Shown here one piece after another: positions 1-12,150 of a stretch of DNA of 64,000 nucleotides. Both the position numbers and the translations under genes were made by a program. Every line of letters starts with the position of its first letter. Within the stretch, counting starts at the first letter, position 1. The notes beneath the pieces were generated by a model. That model was given only the letters and a program-made list of their open reading frames with translations, had not been told where the DNA came from and searched no databases. Source of the DNA: Zingiber officinale (Eukaryota; Streptophyta; Magnoliopsida; Zingiberales; Zingiberaceae); assembly GCF_018446385.1 (NCBI RefSeq), contig NC_056001.1, positions 9,232,672 through 9,296,671 on the forward strand, in the 5' to 3' direction.

Positions 1-833
1 TGAATCAATCGTTAATAATGATAAATTATGATTTAATTACAGCGAAATTAAGATTTTGACTAATGTTAAAATTAAGATTGATTGAGTTAAATTAAGATTA
101 AGTTTAAAGGTTAGGTCTAATTTAGATTAGAGTTAATTTTTGAAGTTTTTACTTCAATTATTTACTTATTAATTATTTAATTCAGTTTAGAATTTTAAGT
201 TAATCAAATGTTAATAATTCCATTAAGATTTAGATTTAGTTTAACTTTAAGTTTACCTGAAATTCTTTTTAAGTTAAAATAATCTTTTTTAGACTAATTT
301 TTAAAAGAAATATTAAAAACAAATTTAAAATAAAATTTTAAAAGGATTTAAAATGATTTTTAAATAATTTTAAAAATAATTTTAAAGTAATTTTTAAAAT
401 AATTGTAAAAAGATTTTTAAAAGGATTTCTAAAATACTTTTAAGTAATTTTAAAAGGATTTTTAAAAGGAAAAAGATTTTTAAATGATTTTTAAAAGGAT
501 TTTTAAAATACTTTTAAATAATTTTAAAAAGGATTTTTAAATAATTTTAAAAGATTTTTTTAAAAATATTTTTAAAGGAATTTTTTAAAAGGATTTTTAA
601 AATATTTTTTTAAAAAAAGATTTTTAAAATGATTTTTTAATAATTTCTAAAAGAGTTTTTTAAAAAAAAATACTTTTAAAATGATTTTTTAATTAGAAAG
701 ATTTTTAATTTAAATTTAATTTAAATTTTATTTTAATTTGATTTAAATTAATTTAATTTAATTTTAATTTAGTTTAATTTAATTTAATTTAATTTTAATT
801 TAGCTTAATTTAATTATTTTAATTTAATTTAAC
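1..833. repeat. AT-rich low-complexity tract
   Basis: The stretch is almost wholly A and T. From about 290 to 690 it is a degenerate array built on the word TTTTTAAAAGGA with spacings of roughly 15-25 bases, and from about 700 to 833 it turns into TTAATTTAAT-type repeats. I see no open frame, RNA gene or transposon end. It looks like decayed simple-sequence DNA; the TTAATTTAA part continues on the far side of the MITE at 834-1571, so that element landed inside it. Confidence 0.8.
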
Positions 834-1571
834 GGTAAAGTAGAGAAAAATCCCCAATGACAACTTGAATTTTGCATGCAATCCCCACTCATAAAAAACT
901 TTGTTTCCACTCCCTACATGCAAAGTTTTATTTGCTTCAACTCCCTCATGCAAATATTGTGACCTAATTGCCCCTCAGATTTTTAGGTACAAAAGGTCCA
1001 AAAATGAGTATATTTTCTATCCAATTGAGTATCATTTAAATAAAATCTAGTATATTCGAGTATATTTTCTATTAAAATTGCCCTTTATATATTTTAGGTA
1101 TAAATAGTCTAAAAATGAGTATAATTTCTATTAAATTCAGCATTTTAAACTAGAATCGAGTATATTTTCTATTTAATTGAGTATGATTTTTTTCCTATTT
1201 AATATAATTCCTCCTAAATTCAGTATCATTTGAAAAAAATCTAGTATATTTTTTATCCAATTGAATATCATTTAAAGAAAATCTACTGTATTTTCCATCC
1301 AATTGAGTATCATTTAAAGAAAATCTAGTATATTTTTCATCCAATTGAGGTGGAAAAAGAATCGTACTCAATTTGATAGAAAATATACTAGATTCTAGTT
1401 TAATGTACTGAATTTAAGAGGATTTATACTCATTTTTAGATTTTTTATACTTAAAATATCAAGGGCAATTAGGTAAGTATATTAGACTAGGGAGTGAAAA
1501 CAAAGAATTTTGTCAATGGGGAGTGCATGCAAAGTTATGTTTGCTAATGGGGATTGCATGCAAATTTTCCC
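834..1571. mobile_element. Mutator-like MITE with long inverted ends
   Basis: The two ends are long imperfect inverted repeats. The left arm carries AATCCCCA and GCATGCAATCCCC words, and the right arm carries their complements in reverse order (GGGGAGTGCATGC, GGGGATTGCATGC). The inversion extends inward for about 150 bases to an ATTGCCC word on each side. The direct repeat TTAATTTAAC (824-833 and 1572-1581) fits a 9-10 bp Mutator-type target duplication, but the host tract is itself made of TTAATTTAA, so the TSD is weak evidence. The centre holds several degenerate copies of a roughly 47-base unit containing ATCCAATTGAGTATCATTTAAA. No transposase is present, so it is non-autonomous. Confidence 0.65.
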
Positions 1572-2003
1572 TTAATTTAACTTAACTTTAACTTAATTTT
1601 ATTTTATTTTAATTTAGCTTAATTTAATTTTAATTTAACTTAATTTAATTTAATGGTAAGATACTCCTTTTTTTGGAACCCAACTTTTAAATATCAAAAT
1701 CAAGATCTTGGGCATATGATTTGTTAGATAAAAAATACATCCTAGTTTATGGAGTATCAATTGCATTTTAGTTTGACGAATCAACCACACTAGCACATCA
1801 TACTCAATTAATTAATAGTTATTGCTCCATAACAATTTTACCATCTAAATTCAAACAAAAAATTATTGACAAAAACTAAAGATGCAAATAAATTCAGTAT
1901 ATTTCTTTTGCTATTATGAATACACATCAACGCAGCAACCAAGTTACCCTTTAAGCAAGATAATGAACCATGAAATTTATTCAAAAGAAACATACATGGG
2001 AAG

Positions 2004-2760
2004 ATGCAGAAGGAGATACCGTCTAGGGAAAGGGAGAAGGCGTTGATCCTGCTCCGGGGGCTGCGCCAGCAAGCGGAGCTTATCGTTTGGCAAGCACTCG
2101 GCAAGGCAACCGGCGCAATCGTCTGCCAGCAGTTGGGGCGGAAGAAGACGCTGGTGAAAAAAAACACTGACTTTAGGTTACGTTCGATTCAAGAAAACAT
2201 TTGATGTCATTCTATTTTTTTTTTCTTCACATTGTTTTTCCACGTAGGAAATGTATCCTGAGAGTTACGTGTCTTCCTTTCCATCGGCATATCATTTCTC
2301 CTCCGCAGGATGCCGGGAACAGCGGCAGTTTTGCAGTTTCCCCCGTCGAAAAAAGGAAATTCACTAGACGACGCGTGCTCGTCGAAGCGTTCCCATTCTG
2401 CGAGATCTCCACTTCCTCTGCTTCCCGTCGATCGCCATTTCTGCGAGCATGCGACGAACCTTCCCAACATCCTCCCCATCTTGAATCCGTGTCAGGAGAA
2501 TCCACCGCGACCACCACGTCCTTCCCGAACTCGCCTCAGAGGAAGTCGATCACAAAGTCGCCGTCGGGCGTCATCGAATACGCGCACGCCTGCGTCATCG
2601 CCGGATTCCCCGACTCGATCTTCCCTGGAAGAACCTGTCGTATTCACTCCTCTGTTTTCTCCATCCTTCTCGATCGCAACAACTCGGGTGCGTTCCTTCA
2701 AAACCGCCCCCTTTCTTTTAGGGCAAGAGCTTCGAACATCGCCGCTGCTTTTACATGATG
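2004..2760. other. GC-rich island, possible exon(s), unidentified
   Basis: After nearly 2 kb of AT-rich DNA the composition jumps to GC-rich with many CpGs. Two blocks stand out, 2004-2160 and about 2300-2720. The first contains a 66-codon plus-strand frame rich in Arg, Gln and Leu. The second has overlapping open frames on both strands, and two plus-strand frames of 161 and 185 codons. None matches a family I know, and overlapping frames are expected in GC-rich DNA. It could be the first exon of an unrecognised gene, a promoter or CpG-rich leader, or captured sequence. I do not choose a frame. Confidence 0.3.
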
Positions 2761-3091
2761 ATGCGGCGTATTCGAAGTCATTAAGTTGGATATAATTTGT
2801 ATTACATTACGGTAAATTATATGTATATCTCGTGCATGTAGATTAAACACAAGTTGTGAGGGCAGTTGGCACCCATCAGCTTTTATTGGTGGGGGGGACT
2901 TATCTAATCCCCACCGAGTAGGTCACTGATAAAGAAGCAAGCAGAATAGGATCCTAAAGGATGACACCATTAATTAGCACAATCCCCCGATTTGTTCTTA
3001 TTACAAATTTTAATCAGAACCCCGACCCAAATCTCAATCAGAGGAATGCCGATCTTTTTCTCTAACTTTATCAGCAATATCCTCGATGAAA

Positions 3092-3750
3092 CTAAGCATG
3101 TTGTAGGTCAGATAATGAGAAGGACCTATTGGATCCGAAACACTTGGAGTTGTTCTTTTCTTTGTTGCTTTGTGATTCTTCATCAGCTTCGCCAGCTTCT
3201 TCTGAGATGTGATTTTGAAATAATGGTGGTGGTGACAGTAATGACATGCCGATGAGTGACCTATAGGAAGGAGTTCTCCTCACTTTGTTTGCGATGAGAA
3301 TTCTTCTTCGCTTGTTGAAGGAGTTCTCCGATTTTGTCAGATCGTTTGCAGTCATGTTGGCCACATCTGACAAACTGGTGAATGATTTGGATTTTCCTGA
3401 GAAGAACAAAGATAATCCTCTCCTGTGGAAATTGATAAGAAAGCCATGAACTGAGAACCAGTCAAACTCACGAGTTAATATATATAATTAAGGATCAAAT
3501 TGATTCAAAGGGCTTACTTGACAGGAAGGGACTCCTCTAGGCAATCTAAACACCCCAAAGCTCCACTCTCCACCTCTTCTTCTTCTTTGCTGATCTCCTT
3601 CTCTTCGGAAGAGGCCAAAGGTGATGAGGATGATTCACCACCAATGGAAGAACTCTCCATCGAGTCACCTTGGTCTCCATCTTTTGAAGCAACACCATTC
3701 TTTCCCACTTCAACATCTTCTCCACCATGAAGGCTAACCTTGTCTCTCAT
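3092..3750 (-). CDS. OXIDATIVE STRESS 3 (OXS3)-like protein
   Basis: Two exons on the minus strand: 3750-3518 and 3422-3092, joined through a GTAAGC donor and a CCACAG acceptor, giving 187 residues. The start is the ATG at 3750; the next in-frame codons upstream reach a stop with no earlier ATG. Exon 1 encodes an acidic, serine-rich stretch with the family's SSSIG signature (about residues 33-38). Across the junction lies the conserved core RGLSLFFSGKSKSFTSL (79-95), followed by a basic KRRR run and a C-terminal SFSLSDLQ motif. The OXS3 family is known in plants as small nuclear proteins linked to tolerance of oxidative and heavy-metal stress; the biochemical activity is not settled. The core motif makes the family call strong; which paralogue it is cannot be told. 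Confidence 0.85.
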
Positions 3751-6700
3751 CTCCACAGCCTCTCAGCCCCCGCTGCTGCTCCCGCCGCCGCCTCTTTAGT
3801 TTGATCTCGATGACTCTGTTGTCATCAATTGGATCCGTCAGAGGATGACCAGGAGGACTACAAGTTTGGTCTTCTTGACCTGCAAGATGCAAGAGAAGGG
3901 AGAGTTTGTGCTTTATATTCGGATCAGCTCACCGACTGAGTCCATGGCCTTTAAAACTACCCATCTACACTGTGATTTCCTCAGTATTTATCTACCTTTT
4001 TCTCAGAGTGTTGGACTAAAACAAGACAACAGCCATGGATCTTAAACACTTAGATGTTTTGGTCATGTTTGAAGTCATTTTTTGCATAGATCACAATCTT
4101 ATCTGACCCTGTATTTATGTTGATTACAGCTTAAAATGTCTCCATAATCCTTCTGTTTCTCATGCATATATCTATTAAATAGTTTGAGTATTGCACACTA
4201 CAATCGACCAGCAATCAAGAATAGTTAACGTACAAATCAGTTTACAATAATTACGAGCAAAGGTTGTCTCCATAATTGGGAGAAAAGTTCTCCAACTAAT
4301 CCATTGCTCAAACAGTGCCTTTGTTTTTTTTTAAAAAAAAATCTTGCAATATGATTATAGGTGCTTAAAAGTTATTACAATTGGCTAATTTCTAAAGGAC
4401 TAGTAAAAGTAGAGAGACTGAAGAAGAAATGGCACGATTTAACCACTAAATAAAGCTCGGGATCGAGTTGAGCTCACATGATACTGCACGCTTTGTGGTC
4501 TCCACTTAGGACAATAACATAATTGATTGGCGGTGATGGCACATCGCCTGTGGCATTAATTATTATCCTCGTCATTAAGTCATATAATTTGCCAAAGAAA
4601 TGTAAAAGGTTATCTTTTCTCTGTACAAGGTATCTTTAGAGATGCTCTTTTAAAAGATGTTAAAAAAAAAAAATCGTAACCTTATCATGTCTGCAATAAA
4701 TGACAAGGTGCACTAGTGTGATTTCCAATCTCTGTCCAATCTGAATGATGCGTGTGGAAAAAGACAAATCGTCTAGTTGTAGTTACATTGAAGAAGAGTG
4801 ACTGATTTTGTCTAGAAACCATTGAAAAAAATAATAAATTATAGCAACTCTACGACATTGGAATTAATGGAGAAAAAAAAGTAATATAAAAGGGGGGGAA
4901 ATTGAAATCCTGCATAAAAATATGATAGCAAAAGATTAACCATATTATTAGACTCGATTGATAACCAACATAACCTTACAGGAGTAATGAACGCATATAA
5001 TTGTAGAACTAGAAACCTTTTTTTGTTTGTTTTTTGCACGGTTCAATGAAGGAAAAGTAAATAATGTATGTAATTTTTCAGAAATTATATTTTTTTTATA
5101 ACAGAAAAAAGTTGTATTGATTGGCATAATCATATTTTACCAGTACCTCACATTCATAACATCTTTTCAGAAGTGAGCCAGTATTTTGAGGTCGGAGTTG
5201 TTCACCACTTAGGAGTGCTGCAGGGCAAGGGCACAAGTGCCTTTATGCCATTCTTCTAGTGCGCTATCTTGATGGAGTTGGCTCCTTTATCCCAACCTTT
5301 TTGAAATTTTTTACATGCTAGCAAAGCAAATTCCAAACTGTCCTTGCCATCTGCTGAAACAATTGGAAACAACATCAAAGTACATGTTAAAGCATGCATC
5401 ACTAACGAACCCTCCAACGCTAATAGATTACGGAGCAGCTTGAAAAAAAAAGTTAAAAAAATGTTCAGGAGACCTTTTCCTGTAATATGTGAACAGCAGA
5501 TTAACGTGATCATTGCGCTTTGTGTATTCAATTATTGCCAGTAAGAAAAATAACACAAACAGTTACCAAAGACAAATTAGAATCACTAGAATGACGCTGT
5601 ACAAATATATAAGATGTGGTTTTTTTAGAACAATTACAAATTCACTTTTAATCATGCTATATGTAAAATGGAAAAGTAAAGATGCTCCACAATATTTCTA
5701 GGCTTCATTAGATAAGTTCTCAATTGGAATGATAGTCATCTAGGATCATTATAAATTAGCCCTGCTTCTTGGTATTCCTTTCTGGACTAGATAAAAGAAT
5801 AACAAAAGCCTGAGACTCGTAACTAGTAACTAGTAGTGTTATCAGGGGCAACAAATATGAAAAATCTTGCAAATCTGAGAGTCCTTTCACAGAGAGACCC
5901 TTGCAAAGAAATTAGGGAAACATGCCTCACAGAAAACCTTGTGAGAAGAACTGATTTTTTGTAAGGGAGAAACGCAGCAACTGAACAAGAGGAAAGCACT
6001 CACCTCACCACAACATCCAAAATTTGAAGTCTGGAATCCAGATTCCTAGCTCCAGAAAAAACTTCTTTGATTGCCAATAAGACTCCAAATAAAGGAGATA
6101 AGACTATCGTGGAGCTAAATTGGTGGCTTCATTTTGTTGAAAACAAAACCATAAGCATCGCTTTGAGATTTGTTGGAACACCAGGAAGAATCAACAAAGA
6201 TATTTATCTTTTCTCTCCCAGGGTCCTCCGATTGGCGCTTCCTCCCATTAGAGGAGCAGAGTGCCTAGTTAGCCACGCCCAACACCCATCCTGAACTGCT
6301 CCTTCCATAACAGCTTTGTACTCTGTAGTAAGGAAAGTCAAGCTCGTCAGCTTCCTTTTGATACTTGGGTCATCAAAATATTTGTGAGACTGATGAGAGA
6401 TGAAACCAAGGTGAGAATATATGCAACTGTGCCAAAGGCAGGAATCTAATTCAGAAATATCACACACGGATGAGATTCAATAACAACAAAGAACATGATT
6501 ATTCACACGACAAGGTCCTACTTTTATATTAAAAAAGGTAGCAAGCCAATCAGTGTCTGTTAGTCTTGTGCCCTTTCACATACTTAGCTAGTGAATGATT
6601 CAGGCAACGCAAAAGAGAAACCGTCAGACTGATATTAGGTGTGCATTCATGTTAACTAAGCACTTAAAGGTGGTACTTATATGATTACTCAGCATTTGTT

Positions 6701-7236
6701 TGATGGGTTGTCAAATGGATTATACTTGTCAGAGTAGCTGAACATAGCTAACCTTGGTCCAACTCAATAAGATAACACAACTAGATTATTTATTAGACTA
6801 TTAAAATTAATGTACGTAGGGAATAATTTTATAGGTGCCTCGTGATTGATAGTATAACTAAAACCCAAATTATAGGACTAATTTCTCCAACAGAGAGGAG
6901 AGATATTCTATATGGTGAATGATTCTACAAGAGAGTAGTTCATCATACTTTAAATTGGCAACTTACAAGAACAACTTTTTCAAGGAAATGCATGTTACTA
7001 TGTGATATGCCTACATAAATATGTCTGCACTACAGTCAGGTTATGTGGCGCCAATGCATTTCTGTTTCTAGCAGGACCATAGTTAGCATGGTTATTAGAT
7101 GAAAATAGAGAGACTGTTTTGATTAATAAAAATAAGTTAATGTGCATATAACTAGTTGAAACACAACCTTTGTAGTAACAACTAAGAAGAGAAGGAATCT
7201 TCATGTTTTTTTTTCTTTCAAGAAGCTTCCGAAAGA
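3751..7236. other. Intergenic, no recognised gene
   Basis: About 3.5 kb. The first few hundred bases are presumably the promoter and leader of the OXS3-like gene on the minus strand: pyrimidine-rich on its coding side, with GC-rich serine/alanine-type codons around 3760-3800. The rest is AT-rich. Open frames of 60-90 codons at 5256-5531 and 6204-6467 (both minus) have no motif I recognise and lack convincing coding composition; they might be gene debris. Confidence 0.5.
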
Positions 7237-7726
7237 AAACAACAACAACAAACCAAGCCTTATCTCATTAAGTGGGGTCGGCTATATGGATGCTTCTACA
7301 TCATTGGGCTTTATCCCCCTCTATATCAACATCTATACTTAAATAAATTTTATTTTATTTTATTATTACTAACCAAGTCTTTTTCTTCCTCGTTTCACAT
7401 CGTCTAACTGGAGCATTTATTGACCATCTAAGTAGATGTCTGTATCATCTTAAACGTGTCTTTCAGAGTTTTTTCTCAATAGATACCATAGTTATCAAAA
7501 GCGCGAGGTGCAAAAAAGCGCTCAAGGGACTTGGGGCTTAAAGCGCAAAGCACAAGGCGAAGCGCGGGCTTTACGGAAAAAAGCGTAATAAACAATAGGA
7601 CTCTTATATTTATTAAAAATCTTTCAAAATGTCTTTGAAAATCCAAATAACCATAAACAAATATTCTTTGATGAAGTTGTAGATTATTGAAAATCACAAG
7701 TCTTTGAAAATATAATAGAGGAAATA

Positions 7727-10349
7727 TCAAATATCAAAATAATCATCTTCTTCATCTTCATTGTCCAAATCTACGTCATCAGCTCCATCGCTTGATTTGT
7801 ATCCATCAGTATCCTCTTCTTCAGTTTCATCATCAAGATTAATTTCTTCTTCATTAACAAGACTAGTTTGAGCTGAAGACAGTTTCCTTTTTGCTGATGC
7901 AGATAATGATGCCCCTTTTGAAGAAGATGCATTTCGAGATCGAAAGTCATATGCACTTTCACCAACCCCAGATGCTCGTGCTACATCACTCCAACGCAAA
8001 TCTTCACCTTCGTAGACAAAATCATTATCATTGTCTTTATCACTGTCATCCAATTTACCCAACAACCATTCATTACTATCATCTATCTCTGACAAAGTAA
8101 TAGGATCAATTTTGTCTCGCATGTCATATCTTCTCCTCAAAGCTCTATTGTACTTGATATATACCAAATCATTCAATCGTTGTTGAGACAACCTATTTCT
8201 TTTCTTAGAATGTATCTACAAAACAAAATTAAAAAGTAAAAGGTTAAGTTCATAATATAAATTTTAATATGTATAAAAAAAATTCCAACTTACATGTTCA
8301 AAAACACTCCAATTACGTTCACAGCCTGAAGAAGAGCATGTGAGGTTTAAAATCTTCATTGCAAATGTTTTTAATTCAGGAGTTGATGCACCATAAGAAG
8401 ACCACCAATCAGCTTAAAATACAAAAACATATAAATTATAAGATTAACTTTATTACCATCCAATATTAATATTGCATAATCTATTATTTATAAATTTACC
8501 TGGTGATTTTAAAGTTCTTTGTCGGATAGCCATTGGCAAACCAAAAAGTCCTTTTGCTTTCTTGTATTTTTCCAATTGATTCGTGATCTTATCTTGTAAA
8601 TCCTCACCTCTCACTAATCTGGCTATGCACTTGTATAAACCCTCTATCACTTCTGTATCATTTTTTATATCAAAGTTTGAGTAAAAACACTCTGGATTCA
8701 AATATCCAGCTGCGTGCAAAGGTCGATGGAGTTGAATGTTCCATCTTTTGTCAATGAGTTCAAAAATGCTACGATATTTCTCTTCATTATTGTTAAATGA
8801 CGCAGCGATAGCTTCTTTGGCCCTGTCCATTGACTCATAGATATAACCCATAGGAGACCTTTTTTCACCATCTACCAGCCGTAATACTTTCACCAATGGG
8901 CCACCAACCTTTAATGCAAAAACCATATTTTTCCAAAAAGAAGGCATCAATATCACTTCTGCTACACGTTTCCTGCAACCTCCTTAGAAAATCGACTATT
9001 TGCCCACTTTTCAGATGTAAACATCTTTCTCAGATTTGCTTGTTGTACATGAAATCGCTTTAAAGTTAAAAAAGCGGTTGCGAAACGTGTCTTTGCGGTT
9101 CTTACCATGTCTCTCTGTCCAGTAAACTCTCTCATCATGCTCAATACTTGTGGTCTGTTGTAAATATAACCATTAACCATCAACGCTCGTTCATGCAATT
9201 TTCTGAGATGAGGAATTTTGAATATATCCTCGAGCAACAAATCTAAACAATGAGCTGCACAGGGTGTCTAGTACAAGTGTGGAAATCGGTTTTCCAAAAG
9301 ACGACCTGAAAAACAAATAAATTTAATAAAAAAATAATAAAAATATAATTCAATTATAATTGAAACTTGAAAGTAACAAAAATTTAAAATATTACCTGCA
9401 CTGACATTGCAGCTTGCATTATCTGTTACAATTTGAACCATTTTTTTCTCCAATGCGATACACAAATTTAGAGAGTAACTCAAACATCTTGTCCGCTGTG
9501 TGAGAATAGCCTGAAGCATCAACTGATTCGACAAATACACTTCCTTTAGGACCATTCACCAAAAAATTTATAAGAGTCCTATCCTTTTTATCGGTCCATC
9601 CATCTGCCATGATTGTGCACCCAAACTTAGCATGATCTTCTTCATGGGATTTGAGAAGCGAGTTCGTATTTGCCAACTCCTTCTTCAAATACTTAACCCT
9701 CACTTCATGATATGATGGAAGTTTCATCCCCGATCCAAATTGTCCAATAGCTTCAATACAAGGCTCAAAAGAATCATATTTTACAACATTAAAGAGAATT
9801 CCAGCATCATACATCCATCTTGCAAATTTCTCAACTGCAATATCTCTTACCTTCTTTTTATTTTCATCAAATTGTCCTTTATTTTTTGCACGTCTTTGCT
9901 AGACAATTTCATCGACATCTTTCATAAAATAAAGGTTAATAGGTCCAGTTTGTTTACACTTTTTACCTTGGACCGTAGGATGGTTGCTTGAATCAGATAT
10001 TGGTCGTTTCCCTTTCACTTTAGTTTGATGATCATCTTCTTCATGTTCTTTCAAATCTTCCAAATTATCAACATCATCAGAATGAGGAATTTTATCCATT
10101 TGATTCTTCAAATTAGTCTTTTTTTTGCATGAATTCTCTAATTTCTTCTTTAACATGCTCGGGACATTTCGGACAAGCTTTTACATTTCTATTGCCCCCA
10201 ACTAAATGTAGCTTGTGTCGATAAATTCCACCATTTGTTATTTTACCACAGAAAATACAACCAACAACATTTGGGTTTTTAGGATCCGAACATGTTGCAT
10301 AATTCCAAGCAATATCCTTTCGAGTTGATGGAGTTGTTGTATTTGACAT
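7727..10349 (-). pseudogene. hAT transposase (BED finger, DUF659, hAT C-terminal), broken
   Basis: Read on the minus strand from the ATG at 10349. First comes a BED-type zinc finger (GCIFCGK, then YRHKLHL); next a basic linker; then the DUF659 core (FGCTIMADGWTDKKDRTL, about 9620-9560); then VQIVTDNASCNVSAG ending at a GTAATA donor with a TTTTCAG acceptor at about 9306, a plausible real intron; then the CAAHCLDLLLEDIFKI region near 9230. Last is the dimerisation region around 8400-8170 (GCERNW-type context and NRLSQQRLNDLVYIKYN), with an acidic C-terminal tail. Breaks: a shift in an A-run after the BED finger (about 10130), an in-frame stop near 9900, a shift in an A-run near 9445, a stop in place of the usual Trp before TPCAAH, and a shift near 8960. 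It can no longer encode active transposase. Confidence 0.88.
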
Positions 10350-11159
10350 GGTTAAGAATCAATACTGCTGAAAATGAAATCAATAATACTGATCAATCAA
10401 TAAATAAAATAAAAAACAGGAAAAAAAAATTAATTATAGAATATAGAATACAAATCTGATTTATATGAATTAAAAACTTTTAGTAGTTTTTTAAATTTAA
10501 AATTTATTTTTTATATATTTAAAATTTTAAATCTAATAAATACAATTTATCAAATTTGTTTATTTTAAATATATATTTTATGTATTTAAATTTTAATTCT
10601 GATTTACTGATTTATTTGAAATTTGAATTAATATTTTTTTATTTTAAATAAATTTTGTATATATTTAAATCTGATTTATATAAATTAATTAGATTTTTTA
10701 TATTTAAAATATATTTTTTATATATTTAAATCTAATTAATAAAATCTATCAGATTTTTATATTTTAATTTTTTTAATTTTTTTTATGTATTTAAATTTTA
10801 AAACTAATTTACTGGTTTATTTGAATTAATAAAATTTTTTAATATATTTAAATATGATTTATATAAATTAATTAATTTTTTTATATTTTAAATATATTTT
10901 TTATAAATTTTAAATCTGATTTATATTAATTAATAAACTTTATTAGTTTTTTATATTTTAAATATATTTTTAATAATTTTTAAATCTGATTTATATTAAG
11001 TAATAAAAATTATTAGATTTTTTTAATTTAAATATAATTTTATATATTTTATTGGGATAATTTAATTAGGCTTTATAAAACCTATTCGAAAATTAAATGC
11101 AAAAAAAAATTTAATTTAATTAAATGCAAAAAAAAATTTAATTAAATGCAAAAAAAAAA

Positions 11160-11460
11160 TTTGACGCTGCGCTACAGGGCTCACGCCCGACCGCGACACC
11201 GTCGCGGCACCGAAACCGTCGCAAGACGCTGTCGGCGACGCCGGAGGCGTCCGACGACGATGCCGGAGCCGTCGGAGGAGTCCGACGATGCTTCCGGCGC
11301 CGCCAGAGGCGTCCAGAGCCGCCGGAGGCATCACGGGTCGCTGCCGCTGGAATCGTCCCGCGGTGCTGGAAGCTTCGCCGGATCCCTCCGATGGCGCCGG
11401 AAGCGTCGCCGGACGCCGGAGAAGCTTCCGACGGCAGGATTTCACCGAAGAAGCTTTTAA
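11160..11460. repeat. GC-rich degenerate repeat block inside the hAT leader
   Basis: About 300 bases of very GC-rich DNA built from recurring GCCGGAGGCGTC-like words, flanked on the left by more than 600 bases of nearly pure AT. On the element's minus strand it falls in the probable first intron of the transposase gene. The overlapping long open frames on both strands here are a by-product of GC-rich repetition and are not called as genes. Confidence 0.6.
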
Positions 11461-12150
11461 TTTTCACAGGAAGAAACGAAGCAAGGAAAAGACGACGAAG
11501 CTTACCTGGAAGGGACGATCGCGACGTGAGGAAGACGAAGAGGCAGCAGCGATTTGAAGCAGAATAGCAGATGAACATTAATGAGGTTGTTTAGGGCTTT
11601 AAACTTATAAACAAAACAAATCAAAAAAAAAAAAGGAAAGTAGAGAAAGTTTCGCGACGCGCAACGAAGCGCACGCTTCTTGGAAGGCTTGCGCTTTCGA
11701 GTTCACAGAAGCGAGCCGCCTTCGCCTCGCTGCGCCTCGCGCTTAAGCGAGTGAAGCGACCGCTTTTTACAACTATGATAGATACAACTCCGACTTTCTT
11801 GCTAATGCTCTCATTTCTTATCATGTCCATCCTCGTATATCCACATATCGGCCTTAACATCCTCATCTCTGCAACTCTCATCTTCTATTCATATGCTTGA
11901 GTCATAACCCAACATTTAACACCATATAACATAGCAGGTATAACCACCTTTTTTGTAGAACTTCACTTTATGTTTTAAAGGTACTTTATGATCACATAAA
12001 TACCCGACGCTCTCATCCATTTCAACCATATTACTTGTATACTATAAAAGACATCTCTTTCAATCACTCTATTGTTTGTAAAAAAGATCCTAAATACTTA
12101 GAACTCTCGGTTCTAGACAACTCATCATCTCCTATCTTAACAATTATTTT

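Larger units (their letters stand above)
7487..11777 (-). mobile_element. hAT DNA transposon, near full length, decayed
   Basis: The ends are imperfect inverted repeats: CATAGTTATCAAAAGCGC on the left and, read from the right, CATAGTTGTAAAAAGCGG. The perfect 8-bp duplication ATAGATAC (7479-7486 and 11778-11785) is the hAT signature, and it interrupts LINE copy A exactly where copy B reads on unbroken. A transposase relic runs on the minus strand from 10349 to 7727, behind a leader with a clean GTAAGC donor near 11505 and a TTTTCAG acceptor near 10373. Between these lie a GC-rich block (11160-11460) and AT-rich DNA (10440-11100). Known hAT biology implies BED finger, DUF659 and dimerisation modules, and these are visible in order. 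Confidence 0.93.

Noticed and set aside
5256-5531. A 91-codon minus frame with LACKKFQKGWDKGA
   Set aside because: No family recognised, no flanking exon with matching phase, and AT-rich context; possible gene debris only.
11116-11578. Long overlapping frames on both strands in the hAT leader
   Set aside because: GC-rich repeats suppress stop codons; the block falls in the probable first intron of the transposase gene.
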